A DNA stretch of 32,480 bases from the NCBI GenBank assembly GCA_027293165.1, contig JAPUGB010000225.1, positions 1 to 32,480 on the forward strand. The letters run 5' to 3'. How positions within the stretch are numbered: position 1 is the stretch's first letter; every line of letters begins with the position of its first letter. Under the pieces are notes generated by a model. That model saw only the letters and a program-made list of their open reading frames with translations. It was not told where the DNA came from and made no database searches. The translations under genes and the position numbers were made by a program. This DNA is from Gammaproteobacteria bacterium. GTDB taxonomy: Bacteria > Pseudomonadota > Gammaproteobacteria > Steroidobacterales > GCA-2729495. Below are positions 1 through 9,550 of this stretch, piece by piece.

Positions 1-224
1 TAGAAGGTTGCGATCTCGTAGACCTGAACGGCCGGCAGGTCGAGATAGTTCGCCACCGCATCCATCAGCTCCGGTGTCACGAATCCACCATGTTCATGCT
101 GCACGGCATGCAAGGCGGCGAGTACCGCCGAACGCTGCCGCCCTTGCGGGAATTTGGCGATCCAGCAGTCGATCTCGGCCTGTACCTGATCGGACAATAT
201 GGTCTGTTCGGTACCCGATGGCAT
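1..224 (-). CDS. nuoE: NADH-quinone oxidoreductase subunit E, 5' part only
   Basis: This is the first 74 codons of the complex I 24-kDa subunit, a thioredoxin-like protein that holds the [2Fe-2S] cluster N1a in the NADH-dehydrogenase arm. The gene runs off base 1 of the window, so the cluster cysteines are not visible. The translation begins MPSGTEQTILSDQVQ and ends at the family signature VYEIATFY. The ATG at 224 is preceded by a GGAGAGG ribosome-binding site at 232-238, which fixes the start. It lies 31 nt after nuoD on the same strand, in the usual nuoA-B-C-D-E order. Identification rests on that signature and on the operon position. Confidence 0.93.
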   Translation of the reverse strand, partial: MPSGTEQTILSDQVQAEIDCWIAKFPQGRQRSAVLAALHAVQHEHGGFVTPELMDAVANYLDLPAVQVYEIATF

Positions 225-255
225 CAGCTACCTCTCCCATCAAAAATATGCCTGC

Positions 256-1509
256 TCAACGGTCAATCTCGCCGAATACGATGTCCTGGGTTCCGATTAC
301 CGCAACAACATCAGCCAGCATATGTCCCTCAACCATCTCGTGCATTGCGGATAAGTGCGCAAATCCCGCGGCACGAACTTTAACGCGATAGGGTTTGTTG
401 GCCCCATCAGAAACCAGGTATACGCCAAATTCGCCTTTCGGATGTTCGATAGCAGCGTAGGCCTCACCAGCCGGCAAACTGTAGCCCTCTGTAAACAATT
501 TGAAATGGTGAATCAATGCTTCCATGTCCTCCTTCACATCCACCCGTTTTGGCGGTACCAATTTGTAATCATCGAGCATGACAGGTCCGGGATTGTCACG
601 TAGCCATCGAATACACTGCTGAACGATCCGATTCGACTGGCGCATTTCCTCTACACGAACAAGATACCGGTCATAGCAGTCACCGGTTTTACCTATTGGA
701 ATATCGAAGTCCATCTCAGCGTAGACTGCGTAGGGTTGTTTTTTACGCAGATCCCATGCCACGCCAGAACCGCGCAGCATGGGCCCACTGAATCCCAACT
801 GCATGGCTCGCTCCGGTGACACCACCCCGATATTGACCGTTCGCTGCTTCCAGATTCGATTGTCGGTCAACAAGGTTTCGTACTGGTCCACACACCCTGG
901 AAACCGATCCGTGAACGCTTCGATAAAGTCCAGCAAAGTTCCCTCGCGGGCTTCGTTTAAACGCCGGACGTCTTTCTCGCTATGCCACTTGGACGGCTGA
1001 TACTTGGGCATGCTATCCGGAAGGTCCCGGTACACACCACCGGGACGGTAGTAGGTGGCGTGCATACGCGTACCACTGACTGCCTCGTAGCAATCCATCA
1101 GGTCTTCCCGTTCCCGGAAGCAATACAGGAAAATCGTCATCGCACCGACATCCAGTCCATGCGCGCCTAACCACATCAGATGGTTCAGAATCCGCGTTAT
1201 CTCGTCGAACATTACCCGGATGTACTGGGCACGCAGCGGCGGTGCAATACCCAACAACTTTTCTATTGCAAGCACGTAACCGTGCTCGTTGCACATCATC
1301 GATACGTAATCCAGCCGATCCATGTACCCAATGGTTTGGTTATACGGTTTGCTCTCGGCCAGTTTTTCGGTGCCCCGGTGTAATAGGCCAATGTGCGGGT
1401 CGGCCTTCCTGATGACCTCGCCCTCCATTTCCAGGACCAGGCGCAACACCCCGTGCGCCGCAGGATGCTGCGGCCCAAAATTCATAGTGAAATGCTGGAT
1501 CTCGGCCAT
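256..1509 (-). CDS. nuoD: NADH-quinone oxidoreductase subunit D
   Basis: The 417-residue protein is the 49-kDa subunit of complex I. With NuoB it forms the quinone-binding pocket where electrons from cluster N2 reach ubiquinone. It starts [20 protein letters not shown], the typical N-terminus of stand-alone NuoD with the quinone-site HPAAHG motif, and ends with the conserved DIVFGEIDR. The length fits a separate NuoD rather than the fused NuoCD of enteric bacteria. The gene is 56 nt downstream of nuoC and is followed by nuoE. The ATG has a GGAT stretch about 6 nt upstream. No key motif is missing. Confidence 0.98.
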   Translation of the reverse strand: MAEIQHFTMNFGPQHPAAHGVLRLVLEMEGEVIRKADPHIGLLHRGTEKLAESKPYNQTIGYMDRLDYVSMMCNEHGYVLAIEKLLGIAPPLRAQYIRVMFDEITRILNHLMWLGAHGLDVGAMTIFLYCFREREDLMDCYEAVSGTRMHATYYRPGGVYRDLPDSMPKYQPSKWHSEKDVRRLNEAREGTLLDFIEAFTDRFPGCVDQYETLLTDNRIWKQRTVNIGVVSPERAMQLGFSGPMLRGSGVAWDLRKKQPYAVYAEMDFDIPIGKTGDCYDRYLVRVEEMRQSNRIVQQCIRWLRDNPGPVMLDDYKLVPPKRVDVKEDMEALIHHFKLFTEGYSLPAGEAYAAIEHPKGEFGVYLVSDGANKPYRVKVRAAGFAHLSAMHEMVEGHMLADVVAVIGTQDIVFGEIDR

Positions 1510-1565
1510 TCTTATCCGTGTTTCTTAGTCCTTATCCATTTCCACCAAGACCTGTGGGTTCAAGA

Positions 1566-2258
1566 TCAGTCCTTTAGATCAGGCTCGTAGCGATTGTCGT
1601 CCGTGATGACCTTCGGCACTAAGGTGCGTGGTTCGATAGTGACCGGTTGATAGACAACCCGACCCTGCTCGGCGTCGTAACGCACTTCCACATTACCGAT
1701 AAGCGGGAAGTCCTTGCGAAAAGGATGGCCGATGAATCCGTAGTCTGTGAGTATGCGCCGCAAATCCGGGTGCCCATCGAACAGAATCCCGAACAGATCG
1801 AATGCCTCACGCTCGTACCAATTCGCCGAATTCCAGACATCGACTACGGAAGGCACAACCGGCGGATTGTCGGAACCGCTAAACACCCGCAGCCGGAGGC
1901 GCAGATTGTTGCTCAGGGAAAGCAGGTGATACACCACCGCGAAGCGCTCGGGGTCAAAGCGTTCGTCACTGTCGGCCAGTATCACCTCCCGGGTAACGCC
2001 GCGACTGAAGCCGGTTTCCGTGGCCTCAACGGTCTCCCATTCCCGGTTACCATAGTCGAGATAATCAACCCCACATAAATCCATCAGCATCTCGAATTCA
2101 AAGCCGCTTTCATCCCGCAGGGCGCGGCATACATCGAGCAGCTGGGATTTATCCAGTTCGAAACCCAATTCATCGCAATTGGAGGCTATGCGACGCAACA
2201 CGCCTGCAAAGCGCGCTTCAATGCGTGCCGCCAGCGATTCGTAGCGATCATTCATCAA
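1566..2258 (-). CDS. nuoC: NADH-quinone oxidoreductase subunit C
   Basis: The 230-residue protein is the 30-kDa peripheral-arm subunit of complex I, a structural partner of NuoD. The family core is visible around [14 protein letters not shown] (residues about 59-72) and in the signature [27 protein letters not shown] (residues about 146-172, cited here only as a motif region). It starts [10 protein letters not shown]; the second Met at 2255 is an equally possible start. Only 4 nt separate it from nuoB, so translation is probably coupled. The split nuoC and nuoD differ from the fused gene of Escherichia coli. Confidence 0.97.
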   Translation of the reverse strand: MMNDRYESLAARIEARFAGVLRRIASNCDELGFELDKSQLLDVCRALRDESGFEFEMLMDLCGVDYLDYGNREWETVEATETGFSRGVTREVILADSDERFDPERFAVVYHLLSLSNNLRLRLRVFSGSDNPPVVPSVVDVWNSANWYEREAFDLFGILFDGHPDLRRILTDYGFIGHPFRKDFPLIGNVEVRYDAEQGRVVYQPVTIEPRTLVPKVITDDNRYEPDLKD

Positions 2259-2262
2259 GCGG

Positions 2263-2781
2263 CTACCGGTCGATGGTGTTCGAGCGTCGTATTTTGTTTT
2301 GGAGCTGAATGATCCCGTACAAAAGTGCCTCGGCGGTCGGCGGGCACCCCGGCACGTAGATGTCGACAGGCACTATCCGGTCGCAGCCGCGAACAACCGA
2401 ATAGGAGTAATGGTAATAGCCTCCCCCGTTTGCGCAGGACCCCATGGAGATAACCCACCGCGGTTCCGACATTTGGTCATAGACCTTGCGCAGGGCGGGT
2501 GCCATTTTGTTAACAAGTGTGCCGGCCACGATCATCACGTCGGATTGTCGGGGAGTGGGCCGAAAGATCACCCCGAACCGGTCCAAATCGTAGCGGGCGG
2601 CGCCGGAATGCATCATCTCGACAGCACAGCAGGCCAGACCAAAGGTAACCGGCCACATCGAACCGGCGCGGGCCCATCTGGTGACGGCACCATCTTGCAC
2701 CCAATCGATTAATTGATCGAACTTGGTGACGACAAAACCCCGCCCCTGAACCGTGTCGGGCAGATCTTGATTCAATCCCAT
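2263..2781 (-). CDS. nuoB: NADH-quinone oxidoreductase subunit B
   Basis: The 172-residue protein carries the terminal [4Fe-4S] cluster N2 of complex I. The ligand cysteines are visible: the CC pair at residues 51-52, Cys116 in [10 protein letters not shown] and Cys146 in YVPGCPP. The open frame extends upstream to 2892, but the family start MGLNQDL at 2781 is preferred because it overlaps the end of nuoA by 10 nt, a normal arrangement for this operon. The upstream extension is nuoA sequence read in another frame. All residues expected for function are present. Confidence 0.97.
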   Translation of the reverse strand: MGLNQDLPDTVQGRGFVVTKFDQLIDWVQDGAVTRWARAGSMWPVTFGLACCAVEMMHSGAARYDLDRFGVIFRPTPRQSDVMIVAGTLVNKMAPALRKVYDQMSEPRWVISMGSCANGGGYYHYSYSVVRGCDRIVPVDIYVPGCPPTAEALLYGIIQLQNKIRRSNTIDR

Positions 2782-3131
2782 TCCAAAGCCCCTTTCTTCC
2801 ATTCGTAGATGAACCCAACGACGAGCACCACCAAAAACAGGCCCATGGCGAGCACGCCGAAAGTTCCAACGGTGTCCAGGGACACCGCCCACGGAAAAAG
2901 AAAAGCGATTTCCAGATCAAAAATAATGAACAGGATGGCAACGAGGTAATAGCGGACATCGAATTTCATCCGGGAGTCTTCGAACGCCTCGAACCCGCAC
3001 TCGTACGGCGAAAGTTTGGCCGCATTTTTTTGGCCACGACCAAAAATAAGGCCGATCGCCAGCAACGCCAATCCGATCGCTGTTGCGATTCCGAGATAAA
3101 TCAGTGCCGGCAAATAGTTCTGTTGTAACAT
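2772..3131 (-). CDS. nuoA: NADH-quinone oxidoreductase subunit A
   Basis: The 119-residue membrane subunit of complex I has three predicted transmembrane helices, at residues about 8-28, 62-82 and 88-110. The conserved loop [20 protein letters not shown] lies between helices 1 and 2, as in all NuoA proteins. It is the first gene of the nuo operon here. The ATG has an AGGTGG ribosome-binding site about 5 nt upstream. Its last codons overlap nuoB. Upstream lies about 100 nt before tRNA-Leu, where the operon promoter should be. Confidence 0.97.
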   Translation of the reverse strand: MLQQNYLPALIYLGIATAIGLALLAIGLIFGRGQKNAAKLSPYECGFEAFEDSRMKFDVRYYLVAILFIIFDLEIAFLFPWAVSLDTVGTFGVLAMGLFLVVLVVGFIYEWKKGALEWD

Positions 3132-3154
3132 CAGCCACCTGCTAGTTTAGACTC

Positions 3155-3160
3155 ATTCTA
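3155..3160 (-). promoter_or_regulatory. Candidate -10 element of the nuo operon
   Basis: On the minus strand TAGAAT matches five of six bases of the sigma70 -10 consensus and lies 24 nt upstream of the nuoA ATG. No convincing -35 box is found 16-18 nt further upstream, so this is a weak call. It is the best candidate in the 101-nt gap between tRNA-Leu and nuoA. Confidence 0.3.
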
Positions 3161-3232
3161 ACAGTACCTTTTGACGCCCGCGATGCCGTCCCGCGACATC
3201 ATGCCTGTTCCACGCGTGACTGAAAAAATAGG

Positions 3233-3317
3233 TGGTGCCGATGGCCGGACTCGAACCGGCACGGCTTACGCCACTGCCCCCTCAAGACAGCGTGTCTACC
3301 AATTCCACCACATCGGC
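3233..3317 (-). tRNA. tRNA-Leu (anticodon GAG)
   Basis: The 85-nt gene folds as a class II tRNA. It begins GCCGATG and ends CATCGGC-A-CCA, so the acceptor stem pairs and CCA is encoded. The D arm contains TGGTAGACACG, the anticodon stem-loop is CTGTC-TTGAGGG-GGCAG with anticodon GAG, there is a variable arm, and the T arm contains GGTTCGAGTCC. GAG reads the leucine codons CUC and CUU. It lies 25 nt downstream of secG, a common place for this tRNA in Gammaproteobacteria. On its own strand a T6 run follows 5 nt after the CCA, which may end the secG-tRNA transcript. Confidence 0.97.
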
Positions 3318-3342
3318 ATAGCGGTGAATAACCGAGATCAGT

Positions 3343-3759
3343 TCATTCGGAAGATTCGGACCTGCCCGTTTCCGAATCTGCGGGAGCGGCTGCATCAAAG
3401 GAACCCGGCAGGACCGGCAGATCATCGATTCCGATGACGACCGAATCGTCTGCCGCCGGCGCACCAGTTGCAACCGGCATATCGGGCGCCGTGGATTCGA
3501 GCAGACTTCCCGGGGGCTTTTGCTGACCGCCCAGGTAGGCCAGCACCATGCTGCTGACGAAAAACAAAGTGGCCAGTACGGCTGTGGTGCGGGTCAGAAA
3601 ACTAGCTGAGCCTTTGGCCCCGAAAACCGTTCCGGAAGCTCCCGAGCCAAACCCGGCACCGGCTTCGGCACCCTTGCCACGCTGTAACAACACCAGCGCA
3701 ACAAGCAGGGTGGCGATCATCACGTGACCAATCAACAACAAAGTTTGAATCGTATTCAT
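3343..3759 (-). CDS. secG: Preprotein translocase subunit SecG
   Basis: The 138-residue protein is the accessory membrane subunit of the SecYEG channel. It starts MNTIQTLLLIGHVMIATLLV with the first transmembrane helix at about 2-22. The family motif LLQRGKGAEAGAGFG follows, with SGTVFGAKGSASFLTR, and a second helix at about 57-76. The tail after residue 85 is longer than in E. coli (110 residues), low in complexity and rich in Ala, Pro, Asp and Ser. Only 3 nt separate it from tpiA upstream, so the two are surely cotranscribed. Confidence 0.96.
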   Translation of the reverse strand: MNTIQTLLLIGHVMIATLLVALVLLQRGKGAEAGAGFGSGASGTVFGAKGSASFLTRTTAVLATLFFVSSMVLAYLGGQQKPPGSLLESTAPDMPVATGAPAADDSVVIGIDDLPVLPGSFDAAAPADSETGRSESSE

Positions 3760-3762
3760 CAG

Positions 3763-4518
3763 TCAGGCTGTAGCGGCCGCACAGATTTCGATAAACTCAA
3801 CTGGGTTCAGCGACGCGCCGCCAATAAGGCCACCATCAATATCGTCCATTTGAAACAGTTCTCTCGCATTCGCGCCTTTGACACTCCCGCCGTAAAGTAT
3901 TCTGAGCTGCTTGGCTATCTTAGCATCGTGCGCGGCGACCATTGCACGCAATCCGGCATGGACTTCCTGCGCCTGTTCCGGTGTAGCGGTCTGACCTGTC
4001 CCTATCGCCCAGACAGGTTCGTAGGCAAACACCGCCCGTCCGAGTGCCTCCACGCCGGCGGTGTCAACCACCGCAGCTACCTGTCTGGCTATTACCTCCA
4101 TGGCCTGGCCGGATTGCCGTTCCTCCAGTGTCTCGCCCACACAAAACACCGGTACAAGTTGCTGCTCCAGCGCCATGCAGAACTTCCGGGCAATCACTTC
4201 ATCCGTTTCGCCTAGTAACGTGCGGCGTTCCGAGTGCCCCACAATCACGTAATTACACCCGATGTCTCGCAGCATTTCCGCGGACACCTCGCCGGTATAG
4301 GCGCCAGATGGCTCTGCCGCGACGTTTTGGGCACCCAGCGCTACCGGGTAATCCGCCAGCAATGCTGCGACCTGTTCCAGATAGACGAACGGTGGACAAA
4401 TCACCACGTCGATTGCATTGTTGCCACCAAGTTCGGACACGAGCTCGCCAACCAATTCGGCCACGGAGGCCCGGCTACCGTGCATCTTCCAATTTCCTGC
4501 GACCAGTGGTTGCCTCAT
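3763..4518 (-). CDS. tpiA: Triosephosphate isomerase
   Basis: The 251-residue enzyme interconverts dihydroxyacetone phosphate and glyceraldehyde 3-phosphate in glycolysis and gluconeogenesis. The active-site residues are in place: Lys11 in GNWKMHGS, His95 in VGHSERR and Glu167 in AYEPVWAIGTG. The phosphate loop GGSVKGANA is near the C-terminus. The ATG at 4518 gives MRQPLVAGNWK as in the family and has a GGTGG ribosome-binding site. A GTG three codons upstream is possible but lies inside that site. It is followed directly by secG. Confidence 0.97.
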   Translation of the reverse strand: MRQPLVAGNWKMHGSRASVAELVGELVSELGGNNAIDVVICPPFVYLEQVAALLADYPVALGAQNVAAEPSGAYTGEVSAEMLRDIGCNYVIVGHSERRTLLGETDEVIARKFCMALEQQLVPVFCVGETLEERQSGQAMEVIARQVAAVVDTAGVEALGRAVFAYEPVWAIGTGQTATPEQAQEVHAGLRAMVAAHDAKIAKQLRILYGGSVKGANARELFQMDDIDGGLIGGASLNPVEFIEICAAATA

Positions 4519-4554
4519 GCCGGCCACCCTTCGCTGATGGCGTGCTCCCTGCGG

Positions 4555-4581
4555 AAAAAAGACGGGGAAGGGTAGCTTCCC
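4555..4581 (-). terminator. Probable rho-independent terminator or attenuator between glmM and tpiA
   Basis: On the minus strand GGGAAG (4581-4576) pairs perfectly with CTTCCC (4570-4565) across a five-base loop, and a T6 run follows after four bases. It sits in the 111-nt gap downstream of glmM and 37 nt before the tpiA start. The stem is only 6 bp, so it is at best a partial terminator separating glmM from tpiA-secG. Confidence 0.45.
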
Positions 4582-4629
4582 GATTGTTGGAAATCAACGC
4601 TGGCGCTGGTCGGCACGCTCTCCGATGAA

Positions 4630-5967
4630 CTAACCGGCTGCTGCCTGCCTGACTGACTCGGCCAGCTGCTCAGCCAGACTGGTTACCTCGGTGGCGTTTT
4701 CGCCTTCGACCATGACCCGAATTACTGGCTCCGTTCCCGATGCCCGTAACAAGACGCGGCCGCGGTCAGCCAGCTGCTGCTCTGCTTTTTCAATTGCTGC
4801 GCGGATTGAGGCTGAGGCCGCCAGATCGATTTTCGCAGCGGTGCGAACGTTGATCAGGGTCTGCGGATACATGGGCATGTCTTCGACTAGTTCGGCCAAT
4901 GAACGGCCAGTTTTTGTCATGATCGCCAGAATTTGCAAAGCGGTCACGAGTCCATCGCCGGTCGTGGTCTTTTCCAGGTCGATGATATGACCAGAAGACT
5001 CACCTCCGAGCTGGCCACCCTGATTCTGCAACATTTCGCGGACATAGCGGTCACCGACGGCGGCGCGAACGAACGGGATGCCCCGTGCCTCCAGCGCTTT
5101 CTCTAGTCCGAGGTTACTCATCAGTGTCCCCACGACCGGGCCAACCAGGCTTTTGTCATTGTGGCGGGAATTCGCAATAACATACAGCAACTGGTCACCG
5201 TCAACGAGGTTGCCGGTGTGGTCCACCATGATCACGCGATCACCGTCGCCGTCCAGGGCAATGCCCAAATCTGCACTGACGCCTTTCACGGTCATTTGCA
5301 ACAGCTCGGGTTCCGTCGCACCGCAACCATCATTGATGTTTCGTCCGTTCGGTGAACAACCGATCGGCACGACATCGGCGCCGAGTTCCGCCAATGCTCT
5401 GGGCCCAACTTTGTAGCCTGCGCCGTGAGCACCGTCGAATACAATCTTGATGTCATTCAGCCGAAAACCGGTTGGGACCGTGCCGAGACAAAACCACTGA
5501 TACTGATCGCCGGCGCTATCAACCCTACTGGCCCTCCCAAGCTGTTCGGATTCACGCGTTACCGGCGGCGCAAGCAAACACTTTTCAATTTCGCTTTCTA
5601 CATCATCCGACAGCTTGCGCCCATCACGATCGAAAAATTTTATGCCGTTGTCGTAATAGAGATTATGCGAGGCACTGATCACAACGCCTGCGTCGGCTTG
5701 CAGCGCCTGCGTCAGATAAGCTATTCCCGGGGTCGGAATCGGCCCCAGCAAGAGTACGTCCATCCCAGCTGCCACAAATCCGGCTTCCAGAGCAGACTCA
5801 AACATATAGCCGGATAGGCGCGTGTCTTTGCCTATCACAACACTGCCGCCTTCAGGGGCAAGTACTCGTGCGGCTGCGCTGGCAAGTCGTAAAGCAAACT
5901 CGGCCGTAAGCGGCTCGTCACCCACACGGCCGCGAATACCGTCCGTTCCAAAAAACTTTCTCACCAT
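4630..5967 (-). CDS. glmM: Phosphoglucosamine mutase
   Basis: The 445-residue enzyme converts glucosamine 6-phosphate to glucosamine 1-phosphate, the step before GlmU on the way to UDP-GlcNAc for peptidoglycan and lipopolysaccharide. It starts MVRKFFGTDGIRGRVG. The phosphorylated serine is Ser100 in SASHN, the metal-binding loop is DGDGDR at 239-244 and the phosphate-binding loop is RASGTEP at 408-414. The length matches the E. coli enzyme (445). The start codon overlaps the folP stop codon (TAATG), so the pair is translationally coupled, as in E. coli. Confidence 0.97.
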   Translation of the reverse strand: MVRKFFGTDGIRGRVGDEPLTAEFALRLASAAARVLAPEGGSVVIGKDTRLSGYMFESALEAGFVAAGMDVLLLGPIPTPGIAYLTQALQADAGVVISASHNLYYDNGIKFFDRDGRKLSDDVESEIEKCLLAPPVTRESEQLGRASRVDSAGDQYQWFCLGTVPTGFRLNDIKIVFDGAHGAGYKVGPRALAELGADVVPIGCSPNGRNINDGCGATEPELLQMTVKGVSADLGIALDGDGDRVIMVDHTGNLVDGDQLLYVIANSRHNDKSLVGPVVGTLMSNLGLEKALEARGIPFVRAAVGDRYVREMLQNQGGQLGGESSGHIIDLEKTTTGDGLVTALQILAIMTKTGRSLAELVEDMPMYPQTLINVRTAAKIDLAASASIRAAIEKAEQQLADRGRVLLRASGTEPVIRVMVEGENATEVTSLAEQLAESVRQAAAG

Positions 5968-6824
5968 TAGGCTGTTCGCCTCCCCGGTTGCGGGTCCTGC
6001 TTGAGGTTGGCTGCTTCCAGCACCCGGAGCGCCTGCAGCGTCGGCGCAACATCATGAACCCTAATAATATGAACGCCTTGCTGACAGGCCAAGATAGACA
6101 AGGTCAGACTGCCCGCAAGCCGGTCTTCGTCCTCGCTTTTCAGGATCCGGCCCAGCATGGATTTCCTGGACAAGCCAGCCAGCACCGGGTAATTGAGGCC
6201 GACGAGCTGCTTGAGCTGGTTGAGCAACTCGAGATTGTGCATCAAGGTCTTGCCAAATCCAAAACCGGGATCCAACACCAGCTGATTTGGAGACAATCCC
6301 GCTTCAAGTGCAGCATCGACGCGCGCCTGCAGAAATTCCAATACTTCTTCGACAACATTGCTGTAGCTTGGCTCGTGCTGCATATTGCGCGGCTGGCCCT
6401 GCATGTGCATCAAGCAAACCGGAACACCCATCTCAGCCGCCGCAGTCAGTGCGCCCGGCGATCGCAATGCATTGACATCGTTAATCATCGCTGCACCCGC
6501 AGCGACAGCCGCGCGCATGACTTCAGGCTTGCTTGTATCGATCGAGATGGGAATGTCAATCTGGCGCCGTAGAGTTTCTATAACCGGAAGCACACGGTCC
6601 AGTTCTTCTTGCAGTGACACGGGCAGAGCCCCGGGACGCGCGGATTCACCACCGATATCGAGAATATCCGCCCCTTGCTCTGCCATGGATAGCCCGTGTG
6701 CAATCGCAATTGACGGCTCGAAATACCGACCACCGTCAAAAAAAGAATCGGGAGTAACGTTGAGCACGCCCATGACCCGCGGGCGGTCCAGGTTCATGTC
6801 ATGACTTGGAAACCGGAGTTTCAC
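5967..6824 (-). CDS. folP: Dihydropteroate synthase
   Basis: The 285-residue TIM-barrel enzyme joins 6-hydroxymethyl-dihydropterin pyrophosphate to p-aminobenzoate to give dihydropteroate and is the sulfonamide target. The pterin-site signature VMGVLNVTPDSFFDGG is at residues about 17-32. ILDIGGESARPG, ISIDTSKPEVMR and DPGFGFGKT follow in order. The GTG at 6824 is chosen because it gives MKLRFPSHD, alignable with the E. coli start; an ATG nine codons later is the alternative, and neither has a clear ribosome-binding site. ftsH lies 51 nt upstream and glmM overlaps downstream, the same order as ftsH-folP-glmM in E. coli. Confidence 0.96.
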   Translation of the reverse strand: MKLRFPSHDMNLDRPRVMGVLNVTPDSFFDGGRYFEPSIAIAHGLSMAEQGADILDIGGESARPGALPVSLQEELDRVLPVIETLRRQIDIPISIDTSKPEVMRAAVAAGAAMINDVNALRSPGALTAAAEMGVPVCLMHMQGQPRNMQHEPSYSNVVEEVLEFLQARVDAALEAGLSPNQLVLDPGFGFGKTLMHNLELLNQLKQLVGLNYPVLAGLSRKSMLGRILKSEDEDRLAGSLTLSILACQQGVHIIRVHDVAPTLQALRVLEAANLKQDPQPGRRTA

Positions 6825-6875
6825 GGTGCTTGTAGAAAAGAACCGGGCTCAGTTTCGAAGGAGAAAACCGCCCAA

Positions 6876-8795
6876 TCAGTGCTGTTCGGCGGGTTTACCG
6901 AGCCCTGAATCTGGCTTGGTGTCCACACCGGACTTGCTCGCTGCCGGTTCGGTGGGGCCGCTGTCGGTCCAGTCTTCAGGGGGTCGAGGCTCTCTTCCCT
7001 CCATTATTTCGGCGATCTGTTTATCGTCGATGGTCTCGAACTTCATCAGTGCATCAGCCATCATGTGCAGTGTATCGAGCTTGCCCTTCAAAATCTGTGT
7101 CGCGTGCTCGTAATTTGAATCAACAATCTTGCGAATTTCTTCGTCGATGGCGTGCGCGGTGACATCAGAAACCACTTTGTGCTGGGTCACCGATCGACCG
7201 AGAAAAACTTCGCCCTCCTCTTCCGAATAGGTCAACGGGCCAAGGCACTCTGACAAACCCCATTTAGTCACCATATTCCGGGCCAAGTCGGTCGCCCGCT
7301 CGATGTCGTTTGCGGCACCGGTGGTGACGGCCTCAGTACCGAATACAAGTTCCTCGGCAATCCTGCCGCCGAAAAGACTGGCGATCTGACTGTTCAATCT
7401 CTGCTTACTGACACTGTACCGATCGTCTTCTGGCAGAAACATTGTTACGCCAAGTGCACGGCCACGTGGAATGATGGTGACCTTATACACAGGGTCGTGA
7501 TCGGGCACGGACAACCCCACGATTGCATGCCCGGCCTCGTGGTACGCCGTTAGCCTTTTCTCTTCTTCACTCATGACCATCGAGCGACGCTCGGTGCCCA
7601 TCATGATCTTGTCCTTCGCTTTCTCGAAGTTTTCCATGCGAACCGTACGCGTGTTCGCACGTGCAGCGAACAGGGCTGCCTCGTTGACCAGGTTGGCCAG
7701 ATCCGCTCCCGAGAATCCCGGCGTACCGCGCGCAATTATCAACGCATTTACATCGTCGCCGATCGGCACCTTACGCATGTGCACCTTTAGAATTTGCTCG
7801 CGGCCGCGAATATCTGGCAACGGCACGACAACCTGTCGGTCGAATCGTCCCGGACGCAAAAGTGCCGGATCGAGAACATCGGGCCGGTTGGTTGCGGCGA
7901 TCACGATGACCCCTTCATTACCTTCAAAGCCATCCATTTCGACGAGCAACTGGTTCAGGGTCTGTTCGCGTTCGTCATGCCCGCCACCGAGACCCGCACC
8001 TCGATGCCGACCGACCGCATCAATCTCGTCGATAAATATGATGCACGGCGCACATTTCTTGGCCTGTTCGAACATGTCGCGCACACGCGAAGCACCAACA
8101 CCGACAAACATTTCGACGAAGTCCGATCCGGAAATCGTATAAAAGGGCACTTTCGCCTCGCCGGCGATAGCACGCGCCAACAGTGTCTTGCCGGTCCCCG
8201 GAAGTCCGACCAGCAACACGCCCTTGGGTATCTTGCCTCCAAGCCGCTGAAACTTGGCCGGATCCATCAAGAACTCAACGATCTCGACCAGTTCTTCCTT
8301 TGCCTCTTCGACCCCGGCAACATCAGCAAAGGTGATGCCGACCTGGTCCTCGCCTAGCAATCTGGCGCGGCTTTTGCCGAAAGATAAGGCCCCACGCCCG
8401 CTGCCGCCGCCTTGCATCTGGCGCATGAAATACACCCACACGGCGATCAGCAGAAGTACCGGGAACGAGTTAATGAAAAGACTGACAAGAATATTTTGAC
8501 CTTGTGGAGCGCTACCACTGAACTGAACATCGTTTTCCTTGAGGAAACCAATAAGCACCGTGTTATCCGTTTCCGGACTGTAGGTAATAAATTGCTCCCC
8601 GTTCAGTCGCTCGCCGCTAATTTTCTCGCCCTCGAACTCGACTCGTCGAACTGACCCCGTCTCAACGAAGTCAAGGAATGTCGAATACTCGATTGTCTGA
8701 GCCTGTCGCGCCCGAGTGCCGAAACTCTGGAAAACTGTAAGCAGGACGATAGCGATGACTATCCAGAGAATGATGTTTTTTGTCAGGTCGTTCAC
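6876..8795 (-). CDS. ftsH: ATP-dependent zinc metalloprotease FtsH
   Basis: The 639-residue membrane-bound AAA+ protease degrades misassembled membrane proteins and regulators such as sigma32 and LpxC in related bacteria. It has an N-terminal transmembrane helix at about 6-26 and a second near 105-126 flanking a periplasmic domain. Walker A GLPGTGKT is at 197-204, and Walker [12 protein letters not shown] and the SRH region follow. The zinc site HEAGH is at 419-423. The GTG start at 8795 gives [11 protein letters not shown], has AGAGGA upstream and matches family N-termini; the open frame continues 14 codons upstream without support. rlmE lies 62 nt upstream. Confidence 0.97.
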   Translation of the reverse strand: MNDLTKNIILWIVIAIVLLTVFQSFGTRARQAQTIEYSTFLDFVETGSVRRVEFEGEKISGERLNGEQFITYSPETDNTVLIGFLKENDVQFSGSAPQGQNILVSLFINSFPVLLLIAVWVYFMRQMQGGGSGRGALSFGKSRARLLGEDQVGITFADVAGVEEAKEELVEIVEFLMDPAKFQRLGGKIPKGVLLVGLPGTGKTLLARAIAGEAKVPFYTISGSDFVEMFVGVGASRVRDMFEQAKKCAPCIIFIDEIDAVGRHRGAGLGGGHDEREQTLNQLLVEMDGFEGNEGVIVIAATNRPDVLDPALLRPGRFDRQVVVPLPDIRGREQILKVHMRKVPIGDDVNALIIARGTPGFSGADLANLVNEAALFAARANTRTVRMENFEKAKDKIMMGTERRSMVMSEEEKRLTAYHEAGHAIVGLSVPDHDPVYKVTIIPRGRALGVTMFLPEDDRYSVSKQRLNSQIASLFGGRIAEELVFGTEAVTTGAANDIERATDLARNMVTKWGLSECLGPLTYSEEEGEVFLGRSVTQHKVVSDVTAHAIDEEIRKIVDSNYEHATQILKGKLDTLHMMADALMKFETIDDKQIAEIMEGREPRPPEDWTDSGPTEPAASKSGVDTKPDSGLGKPAEQH

Positions 8796-8857
8796 GGGGG
8801 TCCTCTGTGGTGGTGGGCGGGTACCCTGTCGGCGCACCTCCGCCGTTTAGGACACTA

Positions 8858-9478
8858 CTATAATCGATAGTTGCTCGCCACCAGGTAGGTCTCACGACTG
8901 CCGCGGCGGGATGCCTTTGGTTTCTTTATGCTCACGTCCCTGAACCTTTTCCTCGCATCCGCCACCAGGGCCTCGAATCCGGAACCCTGAAACAGCTTTG
9001 TTACAAAATGCCCATTTGGGCCAAGCACGCGCCCCGCGAAATCCAGTGCCAGTTCCGCCAGGTACATGCAGCGGGGCTGGTCCACGGACCGATTCCCACT
9101 AATATTGGGGGCCATATCCGACATTACAAGGTCGACATTGGTGCCATCTACCAGGCCCAACACACAATCCAGGACGGCCGACTCCGAGAAGTCGCCCTGG
9201 ATAAGCTCCACACCTGCTAAAGGTTCGATCGGCAGCAGATCAACAGCTATCACTCGCCCCTGAGGCTGTACCAGTGTCGCCGCATACTGGCTCCAGCTGC
9301 CGGGGGCAGCCCCCAAGTCAACGACCACTGCTCCGGGTCTCAGTATTCTGTTCTTGGCCTGGATCTCCTCCAGCTTGTAAACCGCGCGGGTCCGCCATCC
9401 TTCCGTTCGAGCGCGCCGCACATAGGGATCTCTCTCTTGGCGGTTTTTCCAGCGCGAATTGGATGAGCGTTGTTTCAT
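8858..9478 (-). CDS. rlmE: 23S rRNA (uridine-2'-O)-methyltransferase RlmE
   Basis: The 206-residue enzyme methylates the 2'-OH of U2552 in the A-loop of 23S rRNA during late 50S assembly, using S-adenosylmethionine. The SAM-binding motif VVDLGAAPGSWSQ is at 52-64. The catalytic Lys-Asp-Lys residues of the family are seen as Lys35 (RAVYKLEEI), Asp121 (MSDMAPN) and Lys161 (HFVTKLFQG). The start MKQRSSNSRW at 9478 fits the family; an ATG 14 codons upstream lies at or above the predicted transcription start. It is followed by ftsH, the usual pair, and diverges from yhbY. Confidence 0.96.
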   Translation of the reverse strand: MKQRSSNSRWKNRQERDPYVRRARTEGWRTRAVYKLEEIQAKNRILRPGAVVVDLGAAPGSWSQYAATLVQPQGRVIAVDLLPIEPLAGVELIQGDFSESAVLDCVLGLVDGTNVDLVMSDMAPNISGNRSVDQPRCMYLAELALDFAGRVLGPNGHFVTKLFQGSGFEALVADARKRFRDVSIKKPKASRRGSRETYLVASNYRL

Positions 9479-9521
9479 CGGATTGCCACGTTCGTCGCGC
9501 CCACTCCAACACATGGGCACT

Positions 9522-9550
9522 TGTATACTGAGTGACGATGAAACTGACAG
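9522..9550 (-). promoter_or_regulatory. Candidate sigma70 promoter of rlmE-ftsH
   Basis: On the minus strand CTGTCA (9550-9545) and TATACA (9527-9522) are separated by exactly 17 nt, each matching four of six consensus bases. Transcription would start near 9515, about 37 nt before the rlmE ATG. The -35 box lies inside the first codons of yhbY. On the plus strand the same dyad reads TATACT at 9524-9529. Confidence 0.45.
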
